From NCBI GenBank assembly GCA_002315275.1, contig DCGN01000120.1, positions 1-13,321 of the forward strand: a stretch of 13,321 bases of DNA, read 5' to 3'. This DNA is from Clostridiales bacterium UBA1777. Lineage in GTDB: Bacteria > Bacillota > Clostridia > Oscillospirales > Oscillospiraceae. This document shows positions 5,087 through 13,180 of the stretch, one piece after another (the stretch's first letter is position 1; each line of letters begins with the position of its first letter). A program made the translations under genes and the position numbers. The notes below the pieces were generated by a model. The model searched no databases. It had not been told where the DNA came from and was given only the letters and a program-made list of their open reading frames with translations.

Positions 5087-7804
5087 ATGGTCACAAACAA
5101 AGAAAACCTGCTTAAGCTCGGCAAAAAGATGACTGACAGAATCACGTTCAAGTTAGGCATCGAAAAGCTTACAGAAGAGTCTCCCGAATATTGGGGTCTC
5201 GTTAAGGTTCTCGATGATGACATGGTCAACATCGCACTGAGCATGAAGCAGCGCGTTCCTATGTCTCTCGAGGAGATCTCCAAGTCTTCCGGCTGGAGCG
5301 ATCTCAAGGTCCTTGAGGCAAAGCTTCAGGAGATGAGCGTTGTCGGTCTCATCGAATACAACTGGGAGAATGAGGATCACCACAAGCAGTACGTGCTTCC
5401 CCTTTTCGTCCCCGGCGCAGCTGAGTTCCTCAACATGCGCATGGAGCTCGTTAAGGATCACCACGAGGTATGCGACTTCTTCGAGGCCATGGCAAGACTG
5501 CCTCTCGAAGCTGTAACTCCCATGGTGCCTCCCGGAGGCGGCGGAATCGGCATGCACGTTATCCCCGTTGAGAAGGCTATTCCCGCGGAGTCTCAGTCCG
5601 TCAGCGTTGAACATCTGTCTCATTGGCTGAAGAAGTACAAAGATTTCGCAGTCGGCGTTTGCTCCTGCCGCCGCTGCCAGTCCATCCGCGGCGAAGGCTC
5701 CGGCGATCCCGAGGATCTCTGGTGCATAGCTGTCGGCGATGCCGCTATCTATTGCGATGAGACCGGTAAGGACGGTAAGCGCATCTCCTATGAAGAGGTC
5801 ATGGAGATACTTCAGCGCGCCGAGGAAGAGGGCTACGTCCATCAGATCACCAATATTGACGGCGAAAACAAGATATTCGCTATCTGTAACTGCGCCCCCG
5901 GCGTTTGCTTTGCTCTGAGAACTTCTCAGCTTTTCAATACACCTAACCTCTCCAGAAGCGCATACCGCGCCCATGTTGATAAAGAAAAGTGCGTTGCCTG
6001 CGGCAAGTGCGTTGAAGTCTGCCCGGCAGGTGCTGCAAAGCTCGGCCAGAAGCTCTGCACTCAGCACGGTGCCGTTGAGTATCCCAAGCAGGAGCTGCCC
6101 GATGTCTCCAAGTGGGGCCCCTCCAAGTGGAATCCCAACTACAAGAATGACAACCAGATCAACTGCTATGAGACAGGTACTTCTCCCTGCAAGTCTGCCT
6201 GCCCCGCTCATATCGCCGTTCAGGGCTACATCAAGATGGCAGCTCAGGGCAGATACATGGAAGCTCTCGCTCTCATCAAGCAGGATAACCCCTTCCCCGC
6301 TGTCTGCGGCAACATCTGCAACCGCAGATGTGAGGACGCCTGCACCAGAGGCAAGATCGACCAGGCTCTCGCAATAGACGAGATCAAGAGATTCATTGCC
6401 GAAAAGGAGCTTAACGAGGAGACCCGTTACATTCCTCCCAGAAGAAACCGCAAGCAGTCCCTCGCGGATTACGAGGAAAAGATGGCTGTTATCGGCGCAG
6501 GCCCTGCAGGTCTGAGCTGCGCATTCTATCTGCGCAAGATGGGCTATCCCGTCACCGTTTTCGAGAAGAACCCCGTCCTCGGCGGTATGCTCACGATGGG
6601 TATCCCTTCCTTCCGTCTCGAGAGAGATGTTATCAACGCTGAGATTGATGTCCTCAAGACCATGGGTGTTGAGTTCAAGTGCGGCGTTGAGGTAGGCAAG
6701 GATGTCACGGTTGACGCTCTCCGCGCCGAAGGCTTCAAGTCCTTCTTCCTCGCAATAGGTGCTCAGAAGTCCGCTCCGATGAACGTTGTCGGCGAGGATC
6801 TCACCGGCGTTTACGGCGGCGTTGAGTTCATGTGCGAGGTCAATCTCGGCAACAAGCCCTTCGTCGGCAAGAAGGTCGCTGTTATCGGCGGCGGCAATGT
6901 CGCTATGGACGTATGCCGCACCGCTGTCCGTCTCGATGCAGACGAGGTCACCGTTATTTACCGCCGCAGCGAGGAAGAGATGCCCGCCGACAAGGCAGAG
7001 CTCGCAGAGGCTGCCGAAGAGGGCGTCAAGTTCCGTTACCTCGCCGCTCCCGCTGAGATACTCGGCGAAGACGGTAAAGTCAAGGCTATCAAGGTCGAGC
7101 TCATGGAGCTCGGTGAGCCCGATGAGAAGGGCCGCAGGAAGCCCGTCGGCACCGGCAAGTTTGAGGATATCGCCGTTGATTCCGTTATCTCCGCTATCGG
7201 CCAGAAGGTCGATCTCGGCGGCATCGCCCCCGAGGGTATGACCTTTAACAAGAACGGCACCGTTATTGCTGACGACACCACCCTCCAGACCGCTCAGAGC
7301 GACATCTTCGCAGGCGGCGACGTACTCACCGGCCCGAAGTTCGCTATCGATGCTATAGCAGCAGGCCGTGAGGCAGCAGAGTCCATGCACCGCTTCGTGC
7401 ATCCCGGCAACAGCCTTACTCTCGGCCGTAACCTGCATCAGTTCCCCTCCCTCAACACGGACGATATCTCCGTTCCTCAGGAGTGCTACGACAGACCTGC
7501 ACGCCAGGTTCCCGCACATGATGCGGCAAAGGCAAAATCCTTCAAGAAGGACATTCTTCCTCTTACCGAAGAGCAGGTCAAGCTCGAGGCCTCCAGATGC
7601 CTCGGCTGCGGTGCTACCGAGGTCGACGAGAACCGCTGCATAGGCTGCGGCCTGTGCACCACGCGCTGCGAATTCGACGCTATCCATCTCAGCCGTGACC
7701 TCCCCGAGGCCAGCAAGATGTACAAGGCCGAAGACAAGGCAAAGTGGCTGCTCGGCTATGCCGCTCCCAGAGCCGTCAAGATCCTCTTCAAAGGCAAGAA
7801 GTAA
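5087..7804 (+). CDS. Multi-domain Fe-S flavoprotein: Cys-rich N-terminal module, ferredoxin domain and GltD-like NAD(P)H oxidoreductase
   Basis: This 905-residue protein should pass electrons between NAD(P)H, FAD and several iron-sulfur centres in the cytoplasm; its partner substrate is unknown. Residues 1-95 look like a winged-helix-type fold. Residues about 185-280 carry a Cys-rich module (CSCRRC 192-197, C213, C223, CNC 267-269, C274). Next comes one ferredoxin motif (C302, C305, C308, C312). Residues 360-450 match the Fe-S head of glutamate synthase small subunit (C360, C368, C372, C407, C411, C415, C419). An FAD site follows (IGAGPAG, 469-475), then an NAD(P)H site (VIGGGNVAMD, 599-608) and the second FAD strand (DIFAGGD, 739-745). 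The tail has RCLGCG (837-842) and C851, C854, C857, C861. ATG 5087 has GGAGGG at a good distance. Codon use is strongly biased (CTC, GGC, AAG), suggesting high expression. It is not true GltD: no GltB is nearby and the N-terminal 300 residues are extra. hypA overlaps its stop codon. Confidence 0.92.
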   Translation: MVTNKENLLKLGKKMTDRITFKLGIEKLTEESPEYWGLVKVLDDDMVNIALSMKQRVPMSLEEISKSSGWSDLKVLEAKLQEMSVVGLIEYNWENEDHHKQYVLPLFVPGAAEFLNMRMELVKDHHEVCDFFEAMARLPLEAVTPMVPPGGGGIGMHVIPVEKAIPAESQSVSVEHLSHWLKKYKDFAVGVCSCRRCQSIRGEGSGDPEDLWCIAVGDAAIYCDETGKDGKRISYEEVMEILQRAEEEGYVHQITNIDGENKIFAICNCAPGVCFALRTSQLFNTPNLSRSAYRAHVDKEKCVACGKCVEVCPAGAAKLGQKLCTQHGAVEYPKQELPDVSKWGPSKWNPNYKNDNQINCYETGTSPCKSACPAHIAVQGYIKMAAQGRYMEALALIKQDNPFPAVCGNICNRRCEDACTRGKIDQALAIDEIKRFIAEKELNEETRYIPPRRNRKQSLADYEEKMAVIGAGPAGLSCAFYLRKMGYPVTVFEKNPVLGGMLTMGIPSFRLERDVINAEIDVLKTMGVEFKCGVEVGKDVTVDALRAEGFKSFFLAIGAQKSAPMNVVGEDLTGVYGGVEFMCEVNLGNKPFVGKKVAVIGGGNVAMDVCRTAVRLDADEVTVIYRRSEEEMPADKAELAEAAEEGVKFRYLAAPAEILGEDGKVKAIKVELMELGEPDEKGRRKPVGTGKFEDIAVDSVISAIGQKVDLGGIAPEGMTFNKNGTVIADDTTLQTAQSDIFAGGDVLTGPKFAIDAIAAGREAAESMHRFVHPGNSLTLGRNLHQFPSLNTDDISVPQECYDRPARQVPAHDAAKAKSFKKDILPLTEEQVKLEASRCLGCGATEVDENRCIGCGLCTTRCEFDAIHLSRDLPEASKMYKAEDKAKWLLGYAAPRAVKILFKGKK

Positions 7805-8148
7805 TGCACGAGCTCGGAACTATAGTTTACGTTATGGACGCGGTGGAAAAGATCGCCGAAGAAAACAAGCTTACTGCGATTGAATCCGTCACTCTTGAGG
7901 TCGGCGAGGTCAGCGGGATTGTGACTGACTATCTGATCGATTTCTGGAACTACTCCAGAAAGAAATCTGAGCTTCTGAAAAACACGGAGCTCAAGATAGA
8001 AACGCTTGAAGCCGTCACCTTCTGCCAGAATTGCGGCAAAACATATCCTACTCTCAAGTATGCTAAGATATGCCCCTACTGCAAGAGTGATAACACCTTC
8101 CTCGTAACCGGAAACGAATACAACATAAAAGAATTAGTCGCAATGTAA
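7804..8148 (+). CDS. hypA: HypA-type nickel metallochaperone / zinc protein
   Basis: HypA delivers nickel, with HypB, to [NiFe]-hydrogenase (and in some bacteria urease). The 114-residue product has the usual family length. It begins MHE, whose N-terminus and His2 form the nickel site in known HypA proteins, and carries a zinc-binding pair CQNC (74-77) and CPYC (90-93). The LEVGEVSGI segment (31-39) matches the family core. Its start forms TAATG with the stop of the flavoprotein gene, so translation is coupled; the weak AAAGG in the end of that gene is the only ribosome site. An in-frame ATG at 7744 would add 20 residues inside the upstream gene and destroy the MHE terminus, so I rejected it. 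No hydrogenase, urease, hypB or other hyp gene is in the window, and the nickel client is therefore unknown. A strong terminator follows directly. Confidence 0.9.
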   Translation: MHELGTIVYVMDAVEKIAEENKLTAIESVTLEVGEVSGIVTDYLIDFWNYSRKKSELLKNTELKIETLEAVTFCQNCGKTYPTLKYAKICPYCKSDNTFLVTGNEYNIKELVAM

Positions 8149-8151
8149 AAG

Positions 8152-8190
8152 ATGCTCTCCCGATCTTGAGATTGGGAGAGCATTTTAATG
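8152..8190. terminator. Strong bidirectional rho-independent terminator
   Basis: Bases 8152-8165 pair with 8170-8183 in a 14-bp stem (one G-T pair, core ATGCTCTCCC/GGGAGAGCAT) closed by the tetraloop TTGA. On the plus strand it is followed by TTTAATGTTTA just after hypA. On the minus strand the exit side reads CTTTTAC just after the ABC exporter gene. It lies 3 bases from the hypA stop and 8 bases from the exporter stop, separating the two convergent operons. Confidence 0.92.
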
Positions 8191-8191
8191 T

Positions 8192-10009
8192 TTATTTTTT
8201 AGCTGTTAGCGCGTTGAACTGTTCCTCGTTATACTGCCTCGTATATAGCTGCCAGTAGCTTCCGCGCATTGCCATAAGCTCGGCGTGAGTTCCCTGCTCA
8301 ACTATCTTTCCGTCATGCACAACGAGAATAAGATCCGCTCTGCGTATGGTAGATAGTCTGTGAGCAATGATAAACGAGGTCCTGCCCTGCATTACCTTCT
8401 CTATAGCATTTTGTATTTTGCGCTCCGTGACCGTGTCTACCGACGAGGTTGCCTCGTCAAGGACAAATATCGCAGGGTCGGCAAGAAGCGCTCTCGCAAA
8501 GGACAGAAGCTGTTTTTCGCCCGTTGACAGACTGTTGCCGCCTTCTCCTACGTTGGAATCAAGCCCTTCCGGAAGTCTTTCTATGACCTCATCGGCCGAC
8601 ACGGCCTTCAGGGCTTCGTTTATTTCCTCGATCGTGGCATCCGTTCTGCCGTATCTGAGGTTTTCGAGAACGGTTCCGGAGAAAAGATGCGGCGTCTGCA
8701 GGACGTAGCCTATATTGGAGTGGAGCCACAGCTGGCTGCGCTGCCTTGCATCTATACCGTCTATCAGGACTTGTCCCTCTGTCGGCTCATAGAAACGGCA
8801 TACAAGATTGACAAGCGTGGATTTTCCCGCCCCGGTCTCTCCGACTATAGCGACGTTTGTGCCCTTCGGTATCTTCAGATTGAAATGCTCAAGGATATTT
8901 TCGTCTCCGTCGGGATACATGAAGGTCACGTCTTTGAACTCAACATCGCCGTAAAGCTTTTCCCAGTTTTCGCGTTTAGGAGAAAAAGCATCGCCGTATT
9001 TTTCGATAACGGAAGGCGTATCGCTTACATCGGACTTTGTATTGACGAGGTTTCCGTATCGCTCAAGATTTACCTGTACATTGACGAAGCCTGCGATCGT
9101 CTGTACGATGGATTGAATTGGATCCATCATGCCCTGAGCATAGTTCATGAACACGGACAGCGTACCTATCAGCATGACACCGCGCTGAGTGATAATTCCG
9201 CCGCGCCACAGCACGAGAGCAAGAGCAAAGGATGCCGCAAAAGCGGTCGTTGACATCATGAGCGCTTTGAAATGTGCCTCCCTAACGGACAGCATCTTCA
9301 TCTCTCCCGTGAGAGAAGCAAACTCTTTTTCGACCTTATCCTCTATGACAAGGGTCTTTGTCGTCTTCGCGCCGGTTATGCCTTCATTGAACGCAGAGGT
9401 TATCTTTGAATTCTGCTCTCTGACCTTTCTTGTGCAGTCGATAAGCTTTTTCTGGATCTTCCCTCCGAATAAAACAGCAATCGGAATGACCGTAACGACC
9501 ACCGCGGCAAGCTTCCAGTTGAGGATAAACATCATCACAATCGCAAAGACAAGATACGCAAGCACCCATACGCTCTCCATCATTCCCCACGCTACTGTCT
9601 GCGAGATCTTATCCGTATCTGACATGACTCTTGCGTGGATATAGCCGACGCTGTTCTGATTGAAGTACGAGAACGAGAGCGTCTGCAGATGGTTGAAGGC
9701 GTCACGCTTCAGGTCTCTGCCGACCCAAAGCTCGATCTTGCACGCGCCGAAGGCCGAGATATAGTTCGCAGTTACCTGCAGAATTATTGAAAGCGCTGCG
9801 AGAACGATAAATACCCCAAGCCCGTCGACCGTATCGTCGGCAATAAAATGATTGATCGCATACTGCTGGAAAAGCGGGAAGACCGCGTCAAGCGCGCTGC
9901 CCACGACACCGCATATTGCGGCTGTAATTGCAAGTGTCTTATATTTTTTCAGATACTTCAGAAGCTTCGGGATACCGTAGAATCGGAGCTTTTCTTCCTG
10001 CTTGTTCAT
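8192..10009 (-). CDS. ABC exporter subunit with catalytic Walker B glutamate (second half of a heterodimer)
   Basis: This is a half-transporter: a six-helix type I exporter membrane domain (about 25-310) fused to an ATPase domain (about 355-590). With the preceding gene's product it should form a heterodimeric multidrug- or lipid/peptide-type exporter in the membrane. ATPase motifs are Walker A GETGAGKST (390-398), Q438 of the Q-loop, a non-consensus signature LSTGE (494-498, where LSGGQ is usual), Walker B IFVLDE with D518 and the catalytic E519, and the switch histidine H550. The 605-residue length is standard. The start overlaps the upstream gene by four bases (ATGA), and GGAGG lies 7 bases ahead, so the two subunits are co-translated. 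Transcription ends at the terminator at 8152-8190. The substrate cannot be deduced. Resemblance to BmrCD, LmrCD and TM287/288 rests on the split ATPase sites and gene pairing. Confidence 0.93.
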   Translation of the reverse strand: MNKQEEKLRFYGIPKLLKYLKKYKTLAITAAICGVVGSALDAVFPLFQQYAINHFIADDTVDGLGVFIVLAALSIILQVTANYISAFGACKIELWVGRDLKRDAFNHLQTLSFSYFNQNSVGYIHARVMSDTDKISQTVAWGMMESVWVLAYLVFAIVMMFILNWKLAAVVVTVIPIAVLFGGKIQKKLIDCTRKVREQNSKITSAFNEGITGAKTTKTLVIEDKVEKEFASLTGEMKMLSVREAHFKALMMSTTAFAASFALALVLWRGGIITQRGVMLIGTLSVFMNYAQGMMDPIQSIVQTIAGFVNVQVNLERYGNLVNTKSDVSDTPSVIEKYGDAFSPKRENWEKLYGDVEFKDVTFMYPDGDENILEHFNLKIPKGTNVAIVGETGAGKSTLVNLVCRFYEPTEGQVLIDGIDARQRSQLWLHSNIGYVLQTPHLFSGTVLENLRYGRTDATIEEINEALKAVSADEVIERLPEGLDSNVGEGGNSLSTGEKQLLSFARALLADPAIFVLDEATSSVDTVTERKIQNAIEKVMQGRTSFIIAHRLSTIRRADLILVVHDGKIVEQGTHAELMAMRGSYWQLYTRQYNEEQFNALTAKK

Positions 10010-11805
10010 GCCTGCTCCTCCTCTCCGACGGCCATCTGCATATCGAATATCGTTTTAAAAAGGCCGTCATGCTTCAGAAGCTCCTGAGGAGTACCGAGCT
10101 GTGTTGCCTTACCTCTTTCGAGCACGAGCACATTGTCACAGCTCATAAGAGTTGTAATTCTGTGCGAAACGATGATCGACGTTGCTCCGGATAGGTCGCG
10201 CTTAAGAGCAGCGCGAATATTTTCATCGGTCTGCGTGTCAACAGCGGAAAGCGAATCATCAAAAACGATGATCGGCGTTTTCCTCGTGAGCATCCTCGCG
10301 ATGGCGACGCGCTGCTTCTGTCCTCCCGATAGAGTTACTCCGCGTTCGCCGACGAGCGTTTCATACCCTTGCGAAAAGCTCTCGATATCACCGTTAATGC
10401 AGGCCGTAACGGCAGCTTCGCGTACAGTCTCGGCATCCGCGCCGCAAATGCCGATATTATCCTCAATAGAGCGGGAGAAAAGGAAGGGCTCCTGCTGTAC
10501 CATACCTATATTGCTTCTGACATATTTTGCGGGCATCGAGGAAATATCCTCGCCGCCGACAGTTATTCTGCCGGACGTCGGTGCGTACAGCCTGCAGAGG
10601 AGCAGCAGAAGGCTGCTCTTGCCGGAGCCCGTACCGCCGAGGATGCCGAAGCTTTTGCCGGCGGGAATCGTAAACGAAACGTTATGAAGCACGCTTTTCG
10701 TCTCATTATAAGCAAATGAAACGTTATCAAAAACGATATCTCCGTTCATCGGCTTTTCAGACGCATCCGATGCGTCTATTTCCTCCGGCGCATCAAGTAT
10801 CTCGGAAATACGCGTTACGGACACTCCCGCCTTGCTCATCTCCGATATCATTCTGCCGAGTCTGCGAACCGGCCACATCAGCATCGTGTTATAGCAGACA
10901 AACGAGATAAACTCGCCCTCCGTCATTGATCCTCTGACCGTAAAAACTGTGCCGAGAATGATAATAAGCATCGCCTGCACATAGCTCGAGAAGTCACCCA
11001 CGGCCCAGAAATCAGACAAGGTCCGGCACATTTTAACCCAGACGCTTGTATATTTCTGATTTTGCTCTTCGAACCTTCTGCGCTCAAAGTCCTCACGGCC
11101 GAAGGCACGAACGACACGAACGCCCGTCAGATTCTCCTGCGCGATAGTGGATAGGACTCCCTCATTTTCATCGCACTCCGTAAAGCGGGCACGTATCTTT
11201 CTGTGGAACAGATACGAATAAAGAATGATTATCGGGAACATAATTAGCGCAACAAGAGCAAGCTTGAGGTTCATATCTATCATGAACGCGAGCGACATGA
11301 TAATAAGCAGCGAAATTCTGAAAACAGGCACGAACTGCTCCTGGAAAAAGACCTTGATGCGTTCAACGTCGGATGTGCAGCGCTGAATGATATCTCCCGT
11401 GGGATTTTTCATATGCCAGCTCCACGGGAGGTGCTGAATATGGCTGTAGAGAAGATCGCGGCTCGTTTTTATCAGCGTTTCTCCTGCGATGGAGTTGCAC
11501 TTCATAAGGCAATACCTCAAGGCCGCAGAGAAAAGGCCGAGAAGTGCAACAAGAGCAGCGCATATCCATATCCTCTCGCGGAAAAACCCGACCCCGCCGA
11601 CAGCAGTTATCCACTCCGATACGACCGGCGGTACATCAAGCCCAGCCGAGCCGATGACCGAGTCAACCGCGACGCGGATTATCTGCGGAACAAGCAGATC
11701 ACAGCAGGTAAAGAATATACCCGCAACGATACACGCGATAAAATATTTTTTGCTGCCGCGCAGAAGGCGCGACAGCGTTTTTAAATTATTGTTTTTAGCT
11801 TTCAT
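10006..11805 (-). CDS. ABC exporter subunit with degenerate Walker B (first half of a heterodimer)
   Basis: This 599-residue half-transporter has a membrane domain at about 20-320 and an ATPase domain at about 355-585. Motifs are Walker A GGTGSGKSS (390-398), Q438, consensus signature LSGGQ (492-496), Walker B IIVFDD with D516 followed by D517 where the catalytic Glu normally sits, and H548. The Asp replacement is the mark of the subunit that holds the degenerate nucleotide site in heterodimeric exporters; its intact LSGGQ completes the active site made by the partner's Walker A/B. The gene lies 8 bases after the UPF0210 stop and overlaps the next exporter gene by four bases, so it belongs to a minus-strand operon. 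The ATG at 11805 has no clear Shine-Dalgarno, so translation probably depends on read-through of ribosomes from UPF0210. The transported compound is unknown. Confidence 0.93.
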   Translation of the reverse strand: MKAKNNNLKTLSRLLRGSKKYFIACIVAGIFFTCCDLLVPQIIRVAVDSVIGSAGLDVPPVVSEWITAVGGVGFFRERIWICAALVALLGLFSAALRYCLMKCNSIAGETLIKTSRDLLYSHIQHLPWSWHMKNPTGDIIQRCTSDVERIKVFFQEQFVPVFRISLLIIMSLAFMIDMNLKLALVALIMFPIIILYSYLFHRKIRARFTECDENEGVLSTIAQENLTGVRVVRAFGREDFERRRFEEQNQKYTSVWVKMCRTLSDFWAVGDFSSYVQAMLIIILGTVFTVRGSMTEGEFISFVCYNTMLMWPVRRLGRMISEMSKAGVSVTRISEILDAPEEIDASDASEKPMNGDIVFDNVSFAYNETKSVLHNVSFTIPAGKSFGILGGTGSGKSSLLLLLCRLYAPTSGRITVGGEDISSMPAKYVRSNIGMVQQEPFLFSRSIEDNIGICGADAETVREAAVTACINGDIESFSQGYETLVGERGVTLSGGQKQRVAIARMLTRKTPIIVFDDSLSAVDTQTDENIRAALKRDLSGATSIIVSHRITTLMSCDNVLVLERGKATQLGTPQELLKHDGLFKTIFDMQMAVGEEEQA

Positions 11806-11813
11806 TTAAATAA

Positions 11814-13169
11814 TCAGTTTCTCAGGCTATGAAGCGGAGCGGGGATCCTCCCTCCGCGTGAAACAAATTCTGCGGCCGAGCCCTCGTGAATGGGCATGAC
11901 CGGTGCTCCTCCGAGCAGTCCGCCGAAATCTATGAAATCACCGACTTTTTTCCCTGTTGCTGGGATAAGGCGGACAGCCGTTGTCTTGCAGTTTACCATG
12001 CCGATAGCCGCCTCATCCGCAATTACTGCGGAAATGGTCTCAGCCGACGTATCACCCGGTACGGCTATCATGTCAAGTCCGACAGAGCATACGCAGGTCA
12101 TCGCCTCAAGCTTGTCTATCGACAGCGCGCCCGCGTTTACGGCAGATATCATGCCTGCGTCCTCTGAGACGGGTATAAACGCGCCGGAGAGCCCTCCTAC
12201 ATGGTTTGACGCCATAACTCCACCCTTCTTGACAGCATCGTTCAGAAGCGCCAATGCGGCCGTTGTACCGTGTGTGCCGCACTTCTCAAGGCCCATTATC
12301 TCAAGAATCTCGGCAACGCTGTCCCCCGCAGCGGGAGTTGGCGCAAGCGAAAGATCAACCACTCCGAAGGGCACGCCAAGACGTTTTGAAGCCTCCTGAG
12401 CAACAAGCTGACCCATTCTTGTGATCTTGAAAGCCGTCTTCTTTATAGTCTCTGCGACAACGTCAAACGGCTGTCCATTGCAGGACTTGAGCGCATGAGC
12501 TACGACTCCCGGGCCGGAAACGCCGACGTTGATAACACACTCCGGCTCACCCACACCGTGAAAAGCGCCCGCCATAAACGGATTATCCTCGACCGCGTTG
12601 CAGAACACAACAAGCTTTGCACAGCCCATGGGATCGATATCTGCCGTTTTGCGAATTATCCTGCCCATCAGTGCGACAGCATCCATATTGATGCCCGCCT
12701 TCGTTGAGCCGACGTTGATGCTTGAGCAGACTATATCCGTCTCCGTCAATGCCGTCGGAATGGAGTTAATAAGCTTAATGTCGCTCTCGGTAAAGCCCTT
12801 CTGACAAAGCGCGGAAAAGCCGCCGATAAAATTGACCCCGACAGTTTTCGCAGCCTTATCAAGCGCGGCTGCTATGGGCGTATAATCATCCTCCCTGCAG
12901 GAGGCGGCAACCAGCGATATCGGAGACACCGACACGCGCTTGTTGACGATCGGGATACCGAACTCCCGCTCAATCGTGCAGCCTGTTTCCACAAGCTTTT
13001 CCGCCTTGCGGCATATTTTATCATAGATCTTTTCGCAGCATTCGGCGATGCTCTCGTCCGCACAGTCGAGCAGGCTTATGCCCATTGTGACCGTTCGCAC
13101 GTCAAGATGCTGCTGATCTATCATTTCTATCGTCTGCAGTATTTCACTGCTGTTTATAAGATAGCTCAC
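11814..13169 (-). CDS. UPF0210 / DUF711 family protein of unknown function
   Basis: The 451 residues match the length and ending of the UPF0210 (DUF711) family. From memory, this family has a fold related to pyruvate formate-lyase and glycyl-radical enzymes; no reaction has been established. Recognisable parts are the start region ILQTIEMI (10-17), [15 protein letters not shown] (151-165), [19 protein letters not shown] (192-210), [13 protein letters not shown] (362-374) and the C-terminal [11 protein letters not shown]. Cysteines are frequent (for example C121, C148, C190, C361), but I cannot assign a catalytic one, and no classical RVxGY glycyl-radical loop is seen. The start is GTG at 13169, 9 bases after a GAGG that overlaps the stop of the ACT-domain gene upstream. 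That neighbour is its normal partner across bacteria. Two ABC exporter genes follow after 8 bases, an association I do not know to be general. Confidence 0.9.
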   Translation of the reverse strand: MSYLINSSEILQTIEMIDQQHLDVRTVTMGISLLDCADESIAECCEKIYDKICRKAEKLVETGCTIEREFGIPIVNKRVSVSPISLVAASCREDDYTPIAAALDKAAKTVGVNFIGGFSALCQKGFTESDIKLINSIPTALTETDIVCSSINVGSTKAGINMDAVALMGRIIRKTADIDPMGCAKLVVFCNAVEDNPFMAGAFHGVGEPECVINVGVSGPGVVAHALKSCNGQPFDVVAETIKKTAFKITRMGQLVAQEASKRLGVPFGVVDLSLAPTPAAGDSVAEILEIMGLEKCGTHGTTAALALLNDAVKKGGVMASNHVGGLSGAFIPVSEDAGMISAVNAGALSIDKLEAMTCVCSVGLDMIAVPGDTSAETISAVIADEAAIGMVNCKTTAVRLIPATGKKVGDFIDFGGLLGGAPVMPIHEGSAAEFVSRGGRIPAPLHSLRN

Positions 13170-13180
13170 TTAACACGACC

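Noticed and set aside
5153..7687. An 844-residue antisense reading frame
   Set aside because: It is in codon register with the flavoprotein gene, its product has no recognisable motif, and its openness is explained by absence of TTA, CTA and TCA codons on the sense strand.
7744..7803. An upstream in-frame ATG that would lengthen HypA by 20 residues
   Set aside because: It lies wholly inside the flavoprotein gene, gives an unrelated basic peptide, and would bury the MHE N-terminus required by the family.
5087..7804. Naming the flavoprotein gltD or nfnB
   Set aside because: The GltD-like core is clear, but there is no gltB or nfnA neighbour and the N-terminal 300 residues are not part of those proteins.
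8687..9253. A 188-residue plus-strand frame inside the second ABC exporter gene
   Set aside because: It overlaps conserved Walker A and signature coding on the other strand, has no recognisable domain and no convincing ribosome binding site.
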